Source of the DNA: Limnohabitans sp. 2KL-51 | GTDB lineage: Bacteria; Pseudomonadota; Gammaproteobacteria; Burkholderiales; Burkholderiaceae_C | NCBI RefSeq assembly: GCF_003063645.1 | Contig: NZ_NESJ01000028.1 | Coordinates: 1-40,636 of the forward strand | Length of the DNA: 40,636 nucleotides | Direction: 5' to 3' | Shown here: one piece after another, positions 25,459-34,184 of the stretch | Layout of the letters: each line of letters begins with the position of its first letter | Numbering within the stretch: the first letter of the stretch is position 1 | Translations under genes and position numbers: made by a program | Notes under the pieces: model-generated | Told to the model about the DNA's origin: nothing | The model's input: only the letters and a program-made list of their open reading frames with translations | The model's database searches: none

Positions 25459-26193
25459 ATGACTGAAAACGCTCCCATCGAAGCCCCCAAGCCCAAAGGC
25501 ATCCCGGCTGACGTGCCATTTTTGCGCACCGTCAAAAGTTATGTGCTGCGCGCCGGCAGAACCACCATTGGCCAGGCCAAAGCCTATGAGCTGTATGGCC
25601 CTGCCAATTTGCTCCCCTACGCTCCCCTGTCCCTGGGCGCCAGCGCCGCGTTTGGCCGTAAGGCCCCGCTGATTCTTGAAATCGGCTTTGGCATGGGCGA
25701 AGCCACGGCCCACATCGCCCGGGTTCGGCCCGATGACAATTTTCTGTGCTGCGAGGTGCACGAGGCCGGGGTTGGTGCCCTGCTCAAACGCATTGGAGAG
25801 CAAGACCTGCACAACATCCGCATACTGCGTCACGATGCGGTCGAGGTCATTGACCACATGCTCCGTCCGGGCGTGCTGGACGGCGTGCACATTTTTTTCC
25901 CGGACCCTTGGCACAAAACCAAGCACTACAAACGCCGCTTGATACAGCCTGAACTGGTGAACAAGTTGGCCCAGCGCCTCAAACCGGGCGGCTACCTGCA
26001 TTGCGCCACAGACTGGCAACCCTACGCCCAGCAGATGATGGAAGTCATCAGCGCCGAGCCCTTGCTGGCCAACACCAGCGATGCAATGGGGGGCTATGCC
26101 ACCAAGCCCGACTACCGGCCGCTGACCAAGTTTGAAAACCGGGGCCTGAAACTCGGCCACGGTGTGTGGGACCTGGTGTTCCGCCGAGTCTGA
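25459..26193 (+). CDS. trmB: tRNA (guanine-N7-)-methyltransferase
   Basis: A 244-residue SAM-dependent enzyme that makes m7G46 in tRNAs. [15 protein letters not shown] is the SAM-binding loop, [13 protein letters not shown] follows as the acidic ribose-binding region, and [19 protein letters not shown] is the family signature near residue 150. The C-terminal segment [27 protein letters not shown] is typical. The ATG at 25459 gives [14 protein letters not shown] with a flexible N-terminus; an open frame upstream to 25321 overlaps nth. The pseudouridine synthase gene begins two bases after its stop, pointing to a tRNA/rRNA-modification operon. Confidence 0.95.
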   Translation: MTENAPIEAPKPKGIPADVPFLRTVKSYVLRAGRTTIGQAKAYELYGPANLLPYAPLSLGASAAFGRKAPLILEIGFGMGEATAHIARVRPDDNFLCCEVHEAGVGALLKRIGEQDLHNIRILRHDAVEVIDHMLRPGVLDGVHIFFPDPWHKTKHYKRRLIQPELVNKLAQRLKPGGYLHCATDWQPYAQQMMEVISAEPLLANTSDAMGGYATKPDYRPLTKFENRGLKLGHGVWDLVFRRV

Positions 26194-26194
26194 C

Positions 26195-27133
26195 ATGAGC
26201 GAACACGGGCACGCGGCCCCGTTGCCACTGCGAGGCATTCAATTGTCCATGCGCAATGGCGTGAGCGCCAGCGTGGTCTCGGTCCCGCAGGGCGCGCCGC
26301 ACCTGCTCGATTTTTTGGCCCAGCGCATGCCCGGTATTTCGCGCAGCGAATGGGCTGAACGCTTGGCGCAAGGCTTGGTGCTGCACGAAGACGGTCAAGC
26401 GGCCTTGCCCCACCAAAGTTGCCAACCGGGCCAGCGCCTGTATTACTACCGTCATTTGGCCGATGAACCCGCGCTGCCGTTGCAGGCACAGGTCCTGTTT
26501 GAAGACGAGCATTTGCTGGTGGCCGACAAACCGCACTTCATGCCCGTCACGCCCACGGGTCGCTACGTGCAACAAAGCCTGTTGGTGCAGCTCAAGCGCC
26601 AAACGGGCTGCGCCGATTTGGTGCCACTGCACCGCATCGACCGGGAAACCGCGGGTCTGGTGCTGCTCGGAAAACGCCCGCTCGAGCGCGACGCTTACCA
26701 CGCCCTCTTTCGGGATCACCAGATCCACAAAACTTACCACGCGGTGGCGGCGCATTCACCGCACCTGCAGCTGCCGCTGGTACGCACCAGCCGCTTGGTG
26801 CCGGGCGAGCCGTTTTTCAGAAGCCAAGAGGTGCCAGGGCCCGCAAACAGCGAAACCCGCGTCGCTTTGCTGCACACCGATGGCCAGCGGGCGCTCTATG
26901 GGCTGGAGCCCATCAGTGGCAAGCGTCACCAGCTGCGGGTGCACATGAACGCCTTGGGCATCCCGATTGAAGGCGACCTGTTTTACCCTACCGTCTTGCG
27001 TGGCCCGGATGCACCCGAAGACTTCAGCCAGCCCCTGCAATTGCTGGCCCAGTCGGTGCGATTCACCGATCCAATCACCGATCAAATCCACGAGTGGGCC
27101 AGCGGGCTGCGTTTGACACTCAGTCCGCCATAA
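26195..27133 (+). CDS. RluA-family pseudouridine synthase
   Basis: A 312-residue pseudouridine synthase. An S4-like N-terminal region (RSEWAERLAQGLVLHEDGQAALPHQSCQPGQRLYYYR) precedes the catalytic domain with FEDEHLLVADKPHFMPV, the catalytic Asp in PLHRIDRETAGLVLLGK, and SGKRHQLRVHMNALGIPIEGDLFYP near the C-terminus. Family members modify uridines in 23S rRNA or tRNA; the exact target is not readable. It starts immediately after trmB (stop TGA, ATG two bases later) and converges on the dehydrogenase gene, with 19 bases between stops and no terminator seen. Confidence 0.9.
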   Translation: MSEHGHAAPLPLRGIQLSMRNGVSASVVSVPQGAPHLLDFLAQRMPGISRSEWAERLAQGLVLHEDGQAALPHQSCQPGQRLYYYRHLADEPALPLQAQVLFEDEHLLVADKPHFMPVTPTGRYVQQSLLVQLKRQTGCADLVPLHRIDRETAGLVLLGKRPLERDAYHALFRDHQIHKTYHAVAAHSPHLQLPLVRTSRLVPGEPFFRSQEVPGPANSETRVALLHTDGQRALYGLEPISGKRHQLRVHMNALGIPIEGDLFYPTVLRGPDAPEDFSQPLQLLAQSVRFTDPITDQIHEWASGLRLTLSPP

Positions 27134-27152
27134 GACGTCTGGGCTCGGTGGC

Positions 27153-30100
27153 TCAGCTTGGCAACAAGCTCGCCAGCAACTGGCTTAGGTGCACGGCCTC
27201 GCGCTGAGCACCGTCCTGGATTTGGTGGCGGCAGCTGGTGCCGTCGGCCACCACGATCGCGTTGGCTTGGGCGCGCACGGCAGGCAACAAGCTCAGCTCG
27301 GCCATCTGCATGGACACCTCGTAGTGCTTGGCCTCGTATCCAAAACTGCCGGCCATGCCACAGCAACTGCTCTCGATGAGTTGCGGTTTGGCACCCGGAA
27401 TCCAGCGCAAGACCTCCATCACGGGGGATACCGCATCAAAGGCTTTTTGGTGGCAATGGCCGTGCAGTAAGACCGGGCGGTCCACCGGAGCGATTTGTGC
27501 TTTCAGAGCCTCCAGATGGCCCGCTTGGGCTTCGTGGGCCAAAAACTCTTCGAACAACAAGGCCTGCTGGGCGATCTTTTGCGCGCCCTCGCCCAAACCC
27601 ATCACCAGCAACTCGTCGCGCAAGGTCAGCAAGCATGAAGGCTCCAAGCCCACGATGGACAGCCCTTTTTCGGCAAAAGGCCGCAGGCTTTGCACCACTT
27701 CGCGGGCTTTGTCGCGGGCTTTGTCTACCATGCCGCTGGCCAGGTAGGTTCGGCCGCAGCACAGGTGTGCGCCATCGTCCTGCAGCTTGGTGGCCACATG
27801 CACGGTGTAACCCGCCGCCTGCAGCACCTTCACGGCCGCATGTGCATTGGCCGATTCCAAGTAACCGTTGAAGGTGTCCACAAACAAGACCACCCCACGC
27901 GCCGCTGCCAACACTTCGGCGCGGCTGGCCGTGCGGGACGCCGAAGTGGCGCTGGCGTTGAAAAAGTGTCGCGTCTGCCACTCGGGCAAGCTGCGCTTGG
28001 CCGACAGGCCCAATAGCTTCTCTGTCAAAGCGGCCAGCAAGGGCAATCGATTGCGCAGGTTCAAAACTGGGGCCAGGCGCGCCGCCCAGCGGGCGTAATC
28101 GGGCAAATAGGCCACCAACTTGTCTTGCAGCGTGTGGCCGTGCTTGGCCTTGTAGTGCTGCAAAAACTCGACCTTCATCTTGGCCATGTCCACCCCGGTG
28201 GGGCAATCGCGCTTGCAGCCTTTGCAGCCCACGCACAAGTCCATCGCGTCGTGCACCGCCTGGCTGCTCAGCGCGTCCTCGCCCGCCAAGCCCTCGATCT
28301 GTCCGCTCAACGCCAGGCGCAAGGTGTTGGCGCGGCCCCGCGTGAGGTGCTGCTCATCGCGGGTCACACGGTAGCTGGGGCACATGGTGCCTGCGTCGAA
28401 CTTGCGGCAGTGCCCGTTGTTGTTGCACATCTCCACCGCCTTGGCCAGGCCTTGGGCCGGGTCGCCTCCGGTGCCAGGCGCACTGGTTTGCTCGGTCACA
28501 GGGTTGTTTTGTACATCCCAGGCACGCCAATCCAAAGCGGTTTGGATGGGCACCACCTTGTAGGTGGGCGAATAGCGCATCAGTGTGGTGTCGTCCATCT
28601 TGGGCGGGTTGACGATGCGCTGGGGCGACAGCATTTGACTGGGGTCCATGTGTTGCTTGATGGCGGCAAAGGCCTCGCTGATGCGTGGGCCAAACTGCCA
28701 GCCAATCCACTCGCCCCGACACAGCCCGTCTCCGTGCTCACCGCTGAATGCGCCTTTGTAATGACGCACCAAGGCGCTGGCCTCTTCGGCAATGGCGCGC
28801 ATTTTGCTGGCCCCATCGCGGCGCATGTCCAAAATCGGGCGCACATGCAAAGTGCCCACCGAGGCGTGGGCGTACCAAGTGCCCCGGCTGCCGTGTTTGC
28901 GAAAAACGCCGGTCAGGGCGTCGGTGTACTCGGCCAGACTCTCCAGCGGCACCGCGCAGTCCTCGATGAAACTCACCGGCTTGCCGTCGCCGCGCAGGCT
29001 CATCATGATGTTCAAGCCCGCCTTGCGCACTTCCCACAGGTTTTTCTGCGGGGCATCGTCCACCATCTCAACCACACTGCCGGGCAGGCCCAAGTCGCCC
29101 ATCAGTTCCACCAGCTCTTTGATCTTGTGCGCGATGTCGCCTTTGCTGGGACCGGAAAATTCCACCAACAACACCGCCTCGGGCATGCCGCCATTGATGT
29201 GCGGCGACAGGGCCGTGCGGATGGTCGGCGCAAAGGCCGGGTTTTTCAAAGACAGCTCGATCATGGTGCGGTCCACCAGCTCGACGGCCGACAGCTGACC
29301 CACCGCCATGCCCTGCCCCAGCTTGACGATGTGCTGCGCCGCGTCCATCGCTTGGTAAAAGGTGGGAAAGTTCACCACGCCCAGCACTTTTGCGCGGGGC
29401 AAATCGGACAAGCGCAAGGTGAGCGAGCGTGTCAACGCCAGCGTGCCCTCGCTGCCGATCAGCAAATGCGACAGGTTGACGGAGCCGTCCGCCGTGTAGG
29501 GCCGCTCGTTCTGGTTGCGGAAGATGTCCAGGTTGTAGCCGGCCACACGGCGCAAGACTTTGGGCCAATGGGCATCGATCTCAGTGGCGTGTTGTTGAGC
29601 CAAATCACGCACAAAGTCGCCAATTTGGCGCACACGGCCTTGGGCTTGGTCATACGCACCAAAGTTCAGCAAGCTGCCGTCGGCCAACCAAGCCTCAGCC
29701 CCCAGCACGTTGTGCACCATGTTGCCGTAGGCAATTGACCGGCTGCCGCAAGAGTTGTTGCCCGCCATGCCGCCTAGCGTGGCCTGGGCACTGGTGGACA
29801 CGTCCACCGGGTACCACAGGCTATGCTGTTTGAGGGCTGCGTTCAGGTGGTCCAGCACCAAGCCCGGCTCCACGGTGGCGGTGCGCTGCTCGGCGTCGAC
29901 CGCCATGATCTTGCGCATGTGTTTGGAGTGGTCGATGACCAAGCCCGCACCCACGGTTTGGCCACACTGGCTGGTGCCGCCGCCGCGCGGCACGATGGGC
30001 ACGCCCAAATCGCGGCAAATGTCCATGGCCAAGCTCACATCGGCCGCATCACGCGGCACAAACACACCCAAGGGCATGACTTGGTAAATCGAGGCATCGG

Positions 30101-30266
30101 TGGCGTAGCGGCCTCGGTCGGCGGCAGAAAACAGCACTTCGCCTTGGGCGTGCTGGCGCAAACGCTTGGCCAGCGTAGCAGCCACCTCGTTGCTGCCGGC
30201 AGCCACTTTTTCGTAGGCGTATTCAGGCGAGGTCTTTGACAAATCGATCGGCAAAGGGGCGTTCAT
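27153..30266 (-). CDS. FAD-linked 2-hydroxyacid dehydrogenase with Fe-S domain (YdiJ-like fusion)
   Basis: A 1037-residue fusion of a GlcD-like flavoprotein and a GlcF-like Fe-S protein. The N-terminal FAD domain has VPRGGGTSQCGQTVG and GGMAGNNSCGSRSIAYG; a FAD-oxidase C-terminal domain follows to about 600. Two Fe-S regions come next: the CNNNGHCRK ... MCPSY segment and CVGCKGCKRDCPTGVDMAK. Two CCG domains end the protein (HLCCGRTYLASG, SSCCGMAGSFGYE). YdiJ of E. coli, of similar size, oxidises D-2-hydroxyglutarate; D-lactate and glycolate enzymes share the domains. The start at 30266 lies in an ATGA overlap with the GntR gene stop; the frame extends upstream only inside that gene. Quinone or cytochrome is the probable electron acceptor. 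Confidence 0.9.
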   Translation of the reverse strand: MNAPLPIDLSKTSPEYAYEKVAAGSNEVAATLAKRLRQHAQGEVLFSAADRGRYATDASIYQVMPLGVFVPRDAADVSLAMDICRDLGVPIVPRGGGTSQCGQTVGAGLVIDHSKHMRKIMAVDAEQRTATVEPGLVLDHLNAALKQHSLWYPVDVSTSAQATLGGMAGNNSCGSRSIAYGNMVHNVLGAEAWLADGSLLNFGAYDQAQGRVRQIGDFVRDLAQQHATEIDAHWPKVLRRVAGYNLDIFRNQNERPYTADGSVNLSHLLIGSEGTLALTRSLTLRLSDLPRAKVLGVVNFPTFYQAMDAAQHIVKLGQGMAVGQLSAVELVDRTMIELSLKNPAFAPTIRTALSPHINGGMPEAVLLVEFSGPSKGDIAHKIKELVELMGDLGLPGSVVEMVDDAPQKNLWEVRKAGLNIMMSLRGDGKPVSFIEDCAVPLESLAEYTDALTGVFRKHGSRGTWYAHASVGTLHVRPILDMRRDGASKMRAIAEEASALVRHYKGAFSGEHGDGLCRGEWIGWQFGPRISEAFAAIKQHMDPSQMLSPQRIVNPPKMDDTTLMRYSPTYKVVPIQTALDWRAWDVQNNPVTEQTSAPGTGGDPAQGLAKAVEMCNNNGHCRKFDAGTMCPSYRVTRDEQHLTRGRANTLRLALSGQIEGLAGEDALSSQAVHDAMDLCVGCKGCKRDCPTGVDMAKMKVEFLQHYKAKHGHTLQDKLVAYLPDYARWAARLAPVLNLRNRLPLLAALTEKLLGLSAKRSLPEWQTRHFFNASATSASRTASRAEVLAAARGVVLFVDTFNGYLESANAHAAVKVLQAAGYTVHVATKLQDDGAHLCCGRTYLASGMVDKARDKAREVVQSLRPFAEKGLSIVGLEPSCLLTLRDELLVMGLGEGAQKIAQQALLFEEFLAHEAQAGHLEALKAQIAPVDRPVLLHGHCHQKAFDAVSPVMEVLRWIPGAKPQLIESSCCGMAGSFGYEAKHYEVSMQMAELSLLPAVRAQANAIVVADGTSCRHQIQDGAQREAVHLSQLLASLLPS

Positions 30267-30970
30267 GGGGTCTGTCCTTCTTTTTCTGCCATGGCAAAGC
30301 TCGCCGCGGCACTCCGCAACTGCTCGATCACCACCGTGCGCTTGTTGTCCAAGTGGTGCATCAGCACCCGACGCAGGGCCGCTGCGTCGCGGTCCTCCAG
30401 GGCTTGGACCATTGCGACGTGCTCGTCCACAGCACGCTGCCACTTGTCACCATCTTGGTTCGAGCGAAAGCGCAGCGCCTGCAAGCGGGCATTGACCTGG
30501 TTGTAAGTGGTGGTCAAAACCGGGTTTTTGGCCGCTGCGTTGAAGCTGCGGTGAATGGCCGCATTGATTTGGTAATACGCCGACAAGTCCCGGCGGGTGT
30601 AGGCCGCCATCATCTCGTAGTGCAGGGCCTTGATTTCGCTGAGTTCGGCCTCGGTCACGCGCTGCGCGGCCAACTCACCCGACAGCCCTTCCAGGCCCGC
30701 CATCACCTCAAAGGTGTGGTGCACATCCGCCTCGCTCAACTGCACCGCCACCGACCCCCGGTTGGGCAAGAGCTCGACCAGGCCTTCGGCCGCCAGCATC
30801 TTGATGGCCTCGCGTAGCGGGGTGCGCGAGATGTGCAGTTCCTCGCACAGCGTGCGTTCGTTGAGTTTTCCGCCAGGTGGAATCAAGCCCTCCACCAACA
30901 TTTGGCGCAAACGCTGCGCCACTTGCGCATGCAAAACGGGCCGAGGAAGGGTCGATTGGTCAATGCCCAT
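30263..30970 (-). CDS. GntR-family regulator, FadR/FCD subfamily
   Basis: A 235-residue repressor-type regulator. The N-terminal winged HTH (QVAQRLRQMLVEGLIPPGGKLNERTLCEELHISRTPLREAIKMLAAEGLVELLPNRGS) is classic GntR. The C-terminal all-helical FCD domain has the metal/ligand-binding pattern (HYEMMAAYTRRD, INAAIHRSFNAAAKNP, VDEHVAMVQALEDRD, LMHHLDN). Such proteins sense small organic acids such as lactate, glycolate or gluconate. It overlaps the dehydrogenase gene by four bases and is divergent from the aminotransferase gene, with operator-like repeats between them, so it probably controls both directions. Confidence 0.92.
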   Translation of the reverse strand: MGIDQSTLPRPVLHAQVAQRLRQMLVEGLIPPGGKLNERTLCEELHISRTPLREAIKMLAAEGLVELLPNRGSVAVQLSEADVHHTFEVMAGLEGLSGELAAQRVTEAELSEIKALHYEMMAAYTRRDLSAYYQINAAIHRSFNAAAKNPVLTTTYNQVNARLQALRFRSNQDGDKWQRAVDEHVAMVQALEDRDAAALRRVLMHHLDNKRTVVIEQLRSAAASFAMAEKEGQTP

Positions 30971-30978
30971 AAGAAATT

Positions 30979-31056
30979 TTTGAATACAAAAAAACGAGTC
31001 GTATCGACCAATTTTAGGACAAACACCCTTGACAAAGGCAATTTGAATACAAAAAA
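30979..31056. promoter_or_regulatory. Two operator-like repeats for the GntR regulator
   Basis: The 15-mer TTTGAATACAAAAAA occurs identically at 30979-30993 and 31042-31056, between the divergent GntR and aminotransferase starts. Its core TTGAATACAA is nearly palindromic (TTG-N4-CAA), the form of FCD-type GntR operators. A TTGACA hexamer at 31029-31034 lies just before the second copy and could be a -35 box; no good -10 matches it. The centre-to-centre distance is 63 bp, six helical turns, allowing two dimers on one face. Binding is inferred. Confidence 0.66.
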
Positions 31057-31086
31057 TGAGTGAAAAACTGAAAGGCTTTGCCGCGC

Positions 31087-32277
31087 ATGCTCATCACGAA
31101 TTTCCACCCTACGGGTCGCCACTTTTTGCAAATTCCAGGCCCCTCGCCCGTGCCCGATCGCATCTTGCGGGCCATCAGTTCGCCCACCATCGACCACCGT
31201 GGGCCCGAGTTCGGTGCACTGGGCAAGAAGGTACTGGCCGATGTGCAAAAGATTTTCAAAACCCGCCACCCTGTCATGATCTATCCCGCCTCGGGCACCG
31301 GGGCTTGGGAGGCGGCGCTGTGCAACGTGCTCAACACCGGCGACCATGTGCTGATGTACGAGACCGGCCATTTCGCGTTTTTGTGGAACAAACTGGCCAA
31401 CCAACTCGGACTGAAATCAGAGGTCATCAGCCTGCCGGGCCTGGAGGGCTGGCGTCATGGCGTGCAGGCCGATTTGATCGAGCAACGCCTGAAAGCCGAC
31501 ACAGGCCACAGCATCAAGGCCGTTTGCGTGGTGCACAACGAAACCTCGACTGGCGTGACCAGCGACATCGCTGCCGTACGCCGCGCCTTGGATGCCGCCA
31601 AGCACCCCGCTTTGCTGCTGGTCGACAGCATCTCGGGCCTGGCCAGCGCCGACTACCGGCACGACGAATGGGGGGTGGACGTGACCATCAGCGGCTCGCA
31701 AAAAGGGCTGATGTTGCCGCCCGGCATCAGCTTCAACGCCCTGTCGCCCCGCGCCATCGAAGTCAGCCAACAAGGCGGCATGGCCCGAAGCTATTGGGCC
31801 TGGGGCGAGATGATCGAGATGAACAAAAACGGCTATTGGCCCTCGACCCCGAACACCAACTTGTTGTATGGCCTGAGCGAAGCGTGCGACATGCTGCTGG
31901 CCGAAGGACTGGACACGGTGTTTGCCCGTCACCAGCGCTGGGCTGCAGGGGTGCGGGCAGCGGTCACGGCGTGGGGCCTGCCGATTCAATGCGCCGACCC
32001 GGCCGTCTACTCACCCATATTGACCGGCGTCATGACCCCTGTGGGCGTAGACGCTGATGCGGTGCGCAAAATCATTCACGAACGTTTTGACTGCTCGCTC
32101 GGCACAGGCTTGGGCAAAGTCAAAGGCCGCATGTTCCGCATTGGCCACCTGGGCGACAGCAACGACCTGACCCTGATCGCCACCGTGGCAGGCTGCGAAA
32201 TGGGCCTGAAGCTCTCGGGCGTGGCGCTGCAAGGCAGCGGCGTGCAAGCCATCATGGACCATTTTTCAAACCACTGA
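31087..32277 (+). CDS. Class V aminotransferase (serine/alanine-glyoxylate type)
   Basis: A 396-residue PLP enzyme. FLQIPGPSPVPDRIL and DHRGPEFGAL are the start of serine-glyoxylate aminotransferases; YPASGTGAWEAAL binds the cofactor phosphate, HNETSTGVTSD and VDSISGLASADYRHDEWGVD hold the PLP-ring Asp, and SGSQKGLMLPPG carries the Schiff-base Lys (about 200). The reaction expected is serine + glyoxylate to hydroxypyruvate + glycine. I chose ATG 31087, eleven bases after an AAAGG ribosome site; a TTG at 31078 in the same frame is too close to it. The divergent FAD dehydrogenase could supply glyoxylate or another 2-oxo acid. Substrates other than serine are possible. Confidence 0.88.
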   Translation: MLITNFHPTGRHFLQIPGPSPVPDRILRAISSPTIDHRGPEFGALGKKVLADVQKIFKTRHPVMIYPASGTGAWEAALCNVLNTGDHVLMYETGHFAFLWNKLANQLGLKSEVISLPGLEGWRHGVQADLIEQRLKADTGHSIKAVCVVHNETSTGVTSDIAAVRRALDAAKHPALLLVDSISGLASADYRHDEWGVDVTISGSQKGLMLPPGISFNALSPRAIEVSQQGGMARSYWAWGEMIEMNKNGYWPSTPNTNLLYGLSEACDMLLAEGLDTVFARHQRWAAGVRAAVTAWGLPIQCADPAVYSPILTGVMTPVGVDADAVRKIIHERFDCSLGTGLGKVKGRMFRIGHLGDSNDLTLIATVAGCEMGLKLSGVALQGSGVQAIMDHFSNH

Positions 32278-32300
32278 TTGACAGACGTCCCCCCTTTTAT

Positions 32301-32326
32301 CGTGTGCATTTCACACGTGTATTTTT
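32301..32326 (+). terminator. Possible weak intrinsic terminator after the aminotransferase gene
   Basis: CGTGTG and CACACG form a 6-bp stem around a 5-nt loop (32301-32317), followed by TGTATTTTT. The stem is short, so part of the transcript may read through into the Bug gene at 32350. Confidence 0.45.
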
Positions 32327-32349
32327 AAAACACAACCTCAGGAGACAAC

Positions 32350-33327
32350 ATGAAACGCAGAACCTTTGTAGCCGCTTCGGCCGCCACCGCAGCCACACTC
32401 GTCGCACCCGCGGTACAGGCGCAATCCCTGCCCGCCGGGCCCGTGCGCATATTGGTGGGGTTTGCACCCGGGGGTGGCACCGATATCCTGGCCCGCATCG
32501 TCGCGCAAAAACTGCAAACCATGTGGGGCATTACGGTGCTGGTCGAAAACCGCGCCGGGGCCACTGGGGTGATCGCTGCTGAAGCGGTGGCCAAGGCCGC
32601 CCCTGACGGCAACACACTGCTGATGGCGCACATCAACAGCCATGCGCTGGCCCCCGCCCTCATGCCCAAGCTCAGCTATGTGGTGGACCGTGACTTCACG
32701 CCTTTGATACTGGTCGGGATCACGCCCAATTTGCTGATTTCCAACAACGACCAACCTGCCAAAACCGTGGCCGAATTGGTGTCGCTGTGCAAAGCCAACC
32801 CCGGCAAGGTGAGCTTTGGCTCTGCTGGCCAAGGCTCAGCCCAACACATGGCCCTCGAGTCTTTCAAATTGGCGGCGGGGGTCGACACCATCCACATCCC
32901 TTACAAAGGATCGGGCCCCATGTTGGTCGATTTGATTGGGGGGCAAATCGGGTACTCGTTTGACACCATGACCGCTGCGACACCCCACGTCAAAAGTGGC
33001 AAGGTGCGCGCGATTGCACAAACCAGAGCGAAACGGGCCTCCAGCTACCCCAATGTGCCCACCATGATCGAAGCGGGCTTCCCCAACTTCGAGGCCACCA
33101 CTTGGTACGGTTTGGCCGGTCCAGGCAAACTCCCCCCGGCCATGGCGCAACGCATGAACGAGGACATCAACAAGGTTTTGGTCATGCCCGACGTGGTTGA
33201 AAAATTGGCCCAATATGGCGCAGAAGACGGCGGCGGTTCGGCACAACGCTTTGCTGATTTCATCCGAACCGAGCAAATCAAGTGGGCCAAAGTGGTCAAA
33301 GACAGCAACGTGAAGTTGGACACCTGA
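32350..33327 (+). CDS. Bug-family (TctC) tripartite tricarboxylate transporter substrate-binding protein
   Basis: A 325-residue periplasmic binding protein. The N-terminus MKRRTFVAASAATAATLVAPAVQAQS is an export signal with two Arg, not a full Tat motif. The mature part has RILVGFAPGGGTDILARIVAQKL and VENRAGATGVIAAEAVAKAAPDG, the two beta-hairpin motifs that bind carboxylates, and VSFGSAGQGSAQHMALE and HIPYKGSGPMLVDLIGGQIGY further on. GGAGAC precedes the ATG. No tctA/tctB membrane genes lie nearby, the usual case for orphan Bug proteins in Burkholderiales. A carboxylic-acid ligand is likely; identity unknown. Its stop overlaps the next start (TGATG). Confidence 0.94.
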   Translation: MKRRTFVAASAATAATLVAPAVQAQSLPAGPVRILVGFAPGGGTDILARIVAQKLQTMWGITVLVENRAGATGVIAAEAVAKAAPDGNTLLMAHINSHALAPALMPKLSYVVDRDFTPLILVGITPNLLISNNDQPAKTVAELVSLCKANPGKVSFGSAGQGSAQHMALESFKLAAGVDTIHIPYKGSGPMLVDLIGGQIGYSFDTMTAATPHVKSGKVRAIAQTRAKRASSYPNVPTMIEAGFPNFEATTWYGLAGPGKLPPAMAQRMNEDINKVLVMPDVVEKLAQYGAEDGGGSAQRFADFIRTEQIKWAKVVKDSNVKLDT

Positions 33328-34115
33328 TGTCGGAAATTAACACTGCTGGCACCGTGGACCTTGCTGTCGAGCAAGGTGTGGCCACGGTTACTTTCAACCG
33401 CCCCCAGGCACGCAACGCCATGACCTGGGCCATGTACCAACAGCTCAGCGAACATTGCCGGGGCTTCAAAGCCGATGCAGGTGTGCGGGCCGTGGTGTTT
33501 CGCGGTGCGGGCGGGCAGGCCTTTGTGGCAGGCACCGACATCGAGCAATTCAAAGCCTTCAGCTCCGGCGATGACGGTGTGGCCTACGAAGCGCAAATCG
33601 AGGCTTGCATCGACTTGCTGTGCTCGCTGCCCATGCCCACCGTGGCGCTCATTGAAGGTTGGGCCGTGGGCGGTGGACTGGCCATCGCCACAGCCTGCGA
33701 CTTTCGACTGGCCACGCCTGGCTCACAGATGAGCTTGCCCATTGCCAAGACGCTGGGCAATTGCTTGTCGGTGGCCAATGTGGCGCGTTTGTGTGCGGCT
33801 TTCGGGCCGCAACGTGTCAAACGCATGTTGATGCTGGCCGACATGATTGGCGCCGATGAGGCCCTGTCCTGCGGCTACCTGCACCAACTGGCCGCCCCCG
33901 ATGAGATCGTCGGGGCCACTGCCGCCTTGGTCCAACGCCTAACCACTTTGGCACCCGTGACGCAACAAGTCAGCAAAGAAGCCCTCAGCCGCTTGGTCCA
34001 GCACAGCGCACCAGAGGCTGAAGACCTGATCCGCCAAGCCTACGGCAGCGAAGACTTTCGTGAAGGGGTGGCCGCTTTCGTGGCCAAACGCAAACCTGTT
34101 TGGAAAGGCCGCTGA
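33327..34115 (+). CDS. Enoyl-CoA hydratase/isomerase family protein
   Basis: A 262-residue crotonase. FNRPQARNAMTWAM opens the family domain, FRGAGGQAFVAGTDIEQF is the oxyanion-hole segment, and ALIEGWAVGGGLAIATACDFRLAT is the second. The usual catalytic Glu pair of hydratases (near IAKTLGN and the following helix) is not obvious here, so another crotonase chemistry such as isomerisation or thioester hydrolysis is possible. The ATG shares a base with the Bug stop (TGATG), so translation is coupled. A CoA-linked acid may be the cargo of the Bug protein; that is inference. Confidence 0.9.
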   Translation: MSEINTAGTVDLAVEQGVATVTFNRPQARNAMTWAMYQQLSEHCRGFKADAGVRAVVFRGAGGQAFVAGTDIEQFKAFSSGDDGVAYEAQIEACIDLLCSLPMPTVALIEGWAVGGGLAIATACDFRLATPGSQMSLPIAKTLGNCLSVANVARLCAAFGPQRVKRMLMLADMIGADEALSCGYLHQLAAPDEIVGATAALVQRLTTLAPVTQQVSKEALSRLVQHSAPEAEDLIRQAYGSEDFREGVAAFVAKRKPVWKGR

Positions 34116-34184
34116 CGATCACGAGTGCAATGAACTAGGCAAAGAGCCCTTTTTGGCGTTCTCGAAACCCCCTTGCTCTGCGGC

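Noticed and set aside
28125..29738. Plus-strand open frame of 537 codons
   Set aside because: It lies wholly antisense to the FAD/Fe-S dehydrogenase, which has clear domain motifs; the product is His/Gln/Val-rich without any domain, typical of an antisense frame in GC-rich DNA.
31056..32057. Frame starting MSEKLKGFAAHAHHEF
   Set aside because: Overlaps the class V aminotransferase in another frame and becomes Arg/His-rich with no domain; only the first few codons look plausible.
32278..32300. TTGACA before the Bug gene as a promoter
   Set aside because: No -10 hexamer lies 16-18 bases downstream; the region forms a small hairpin instead.
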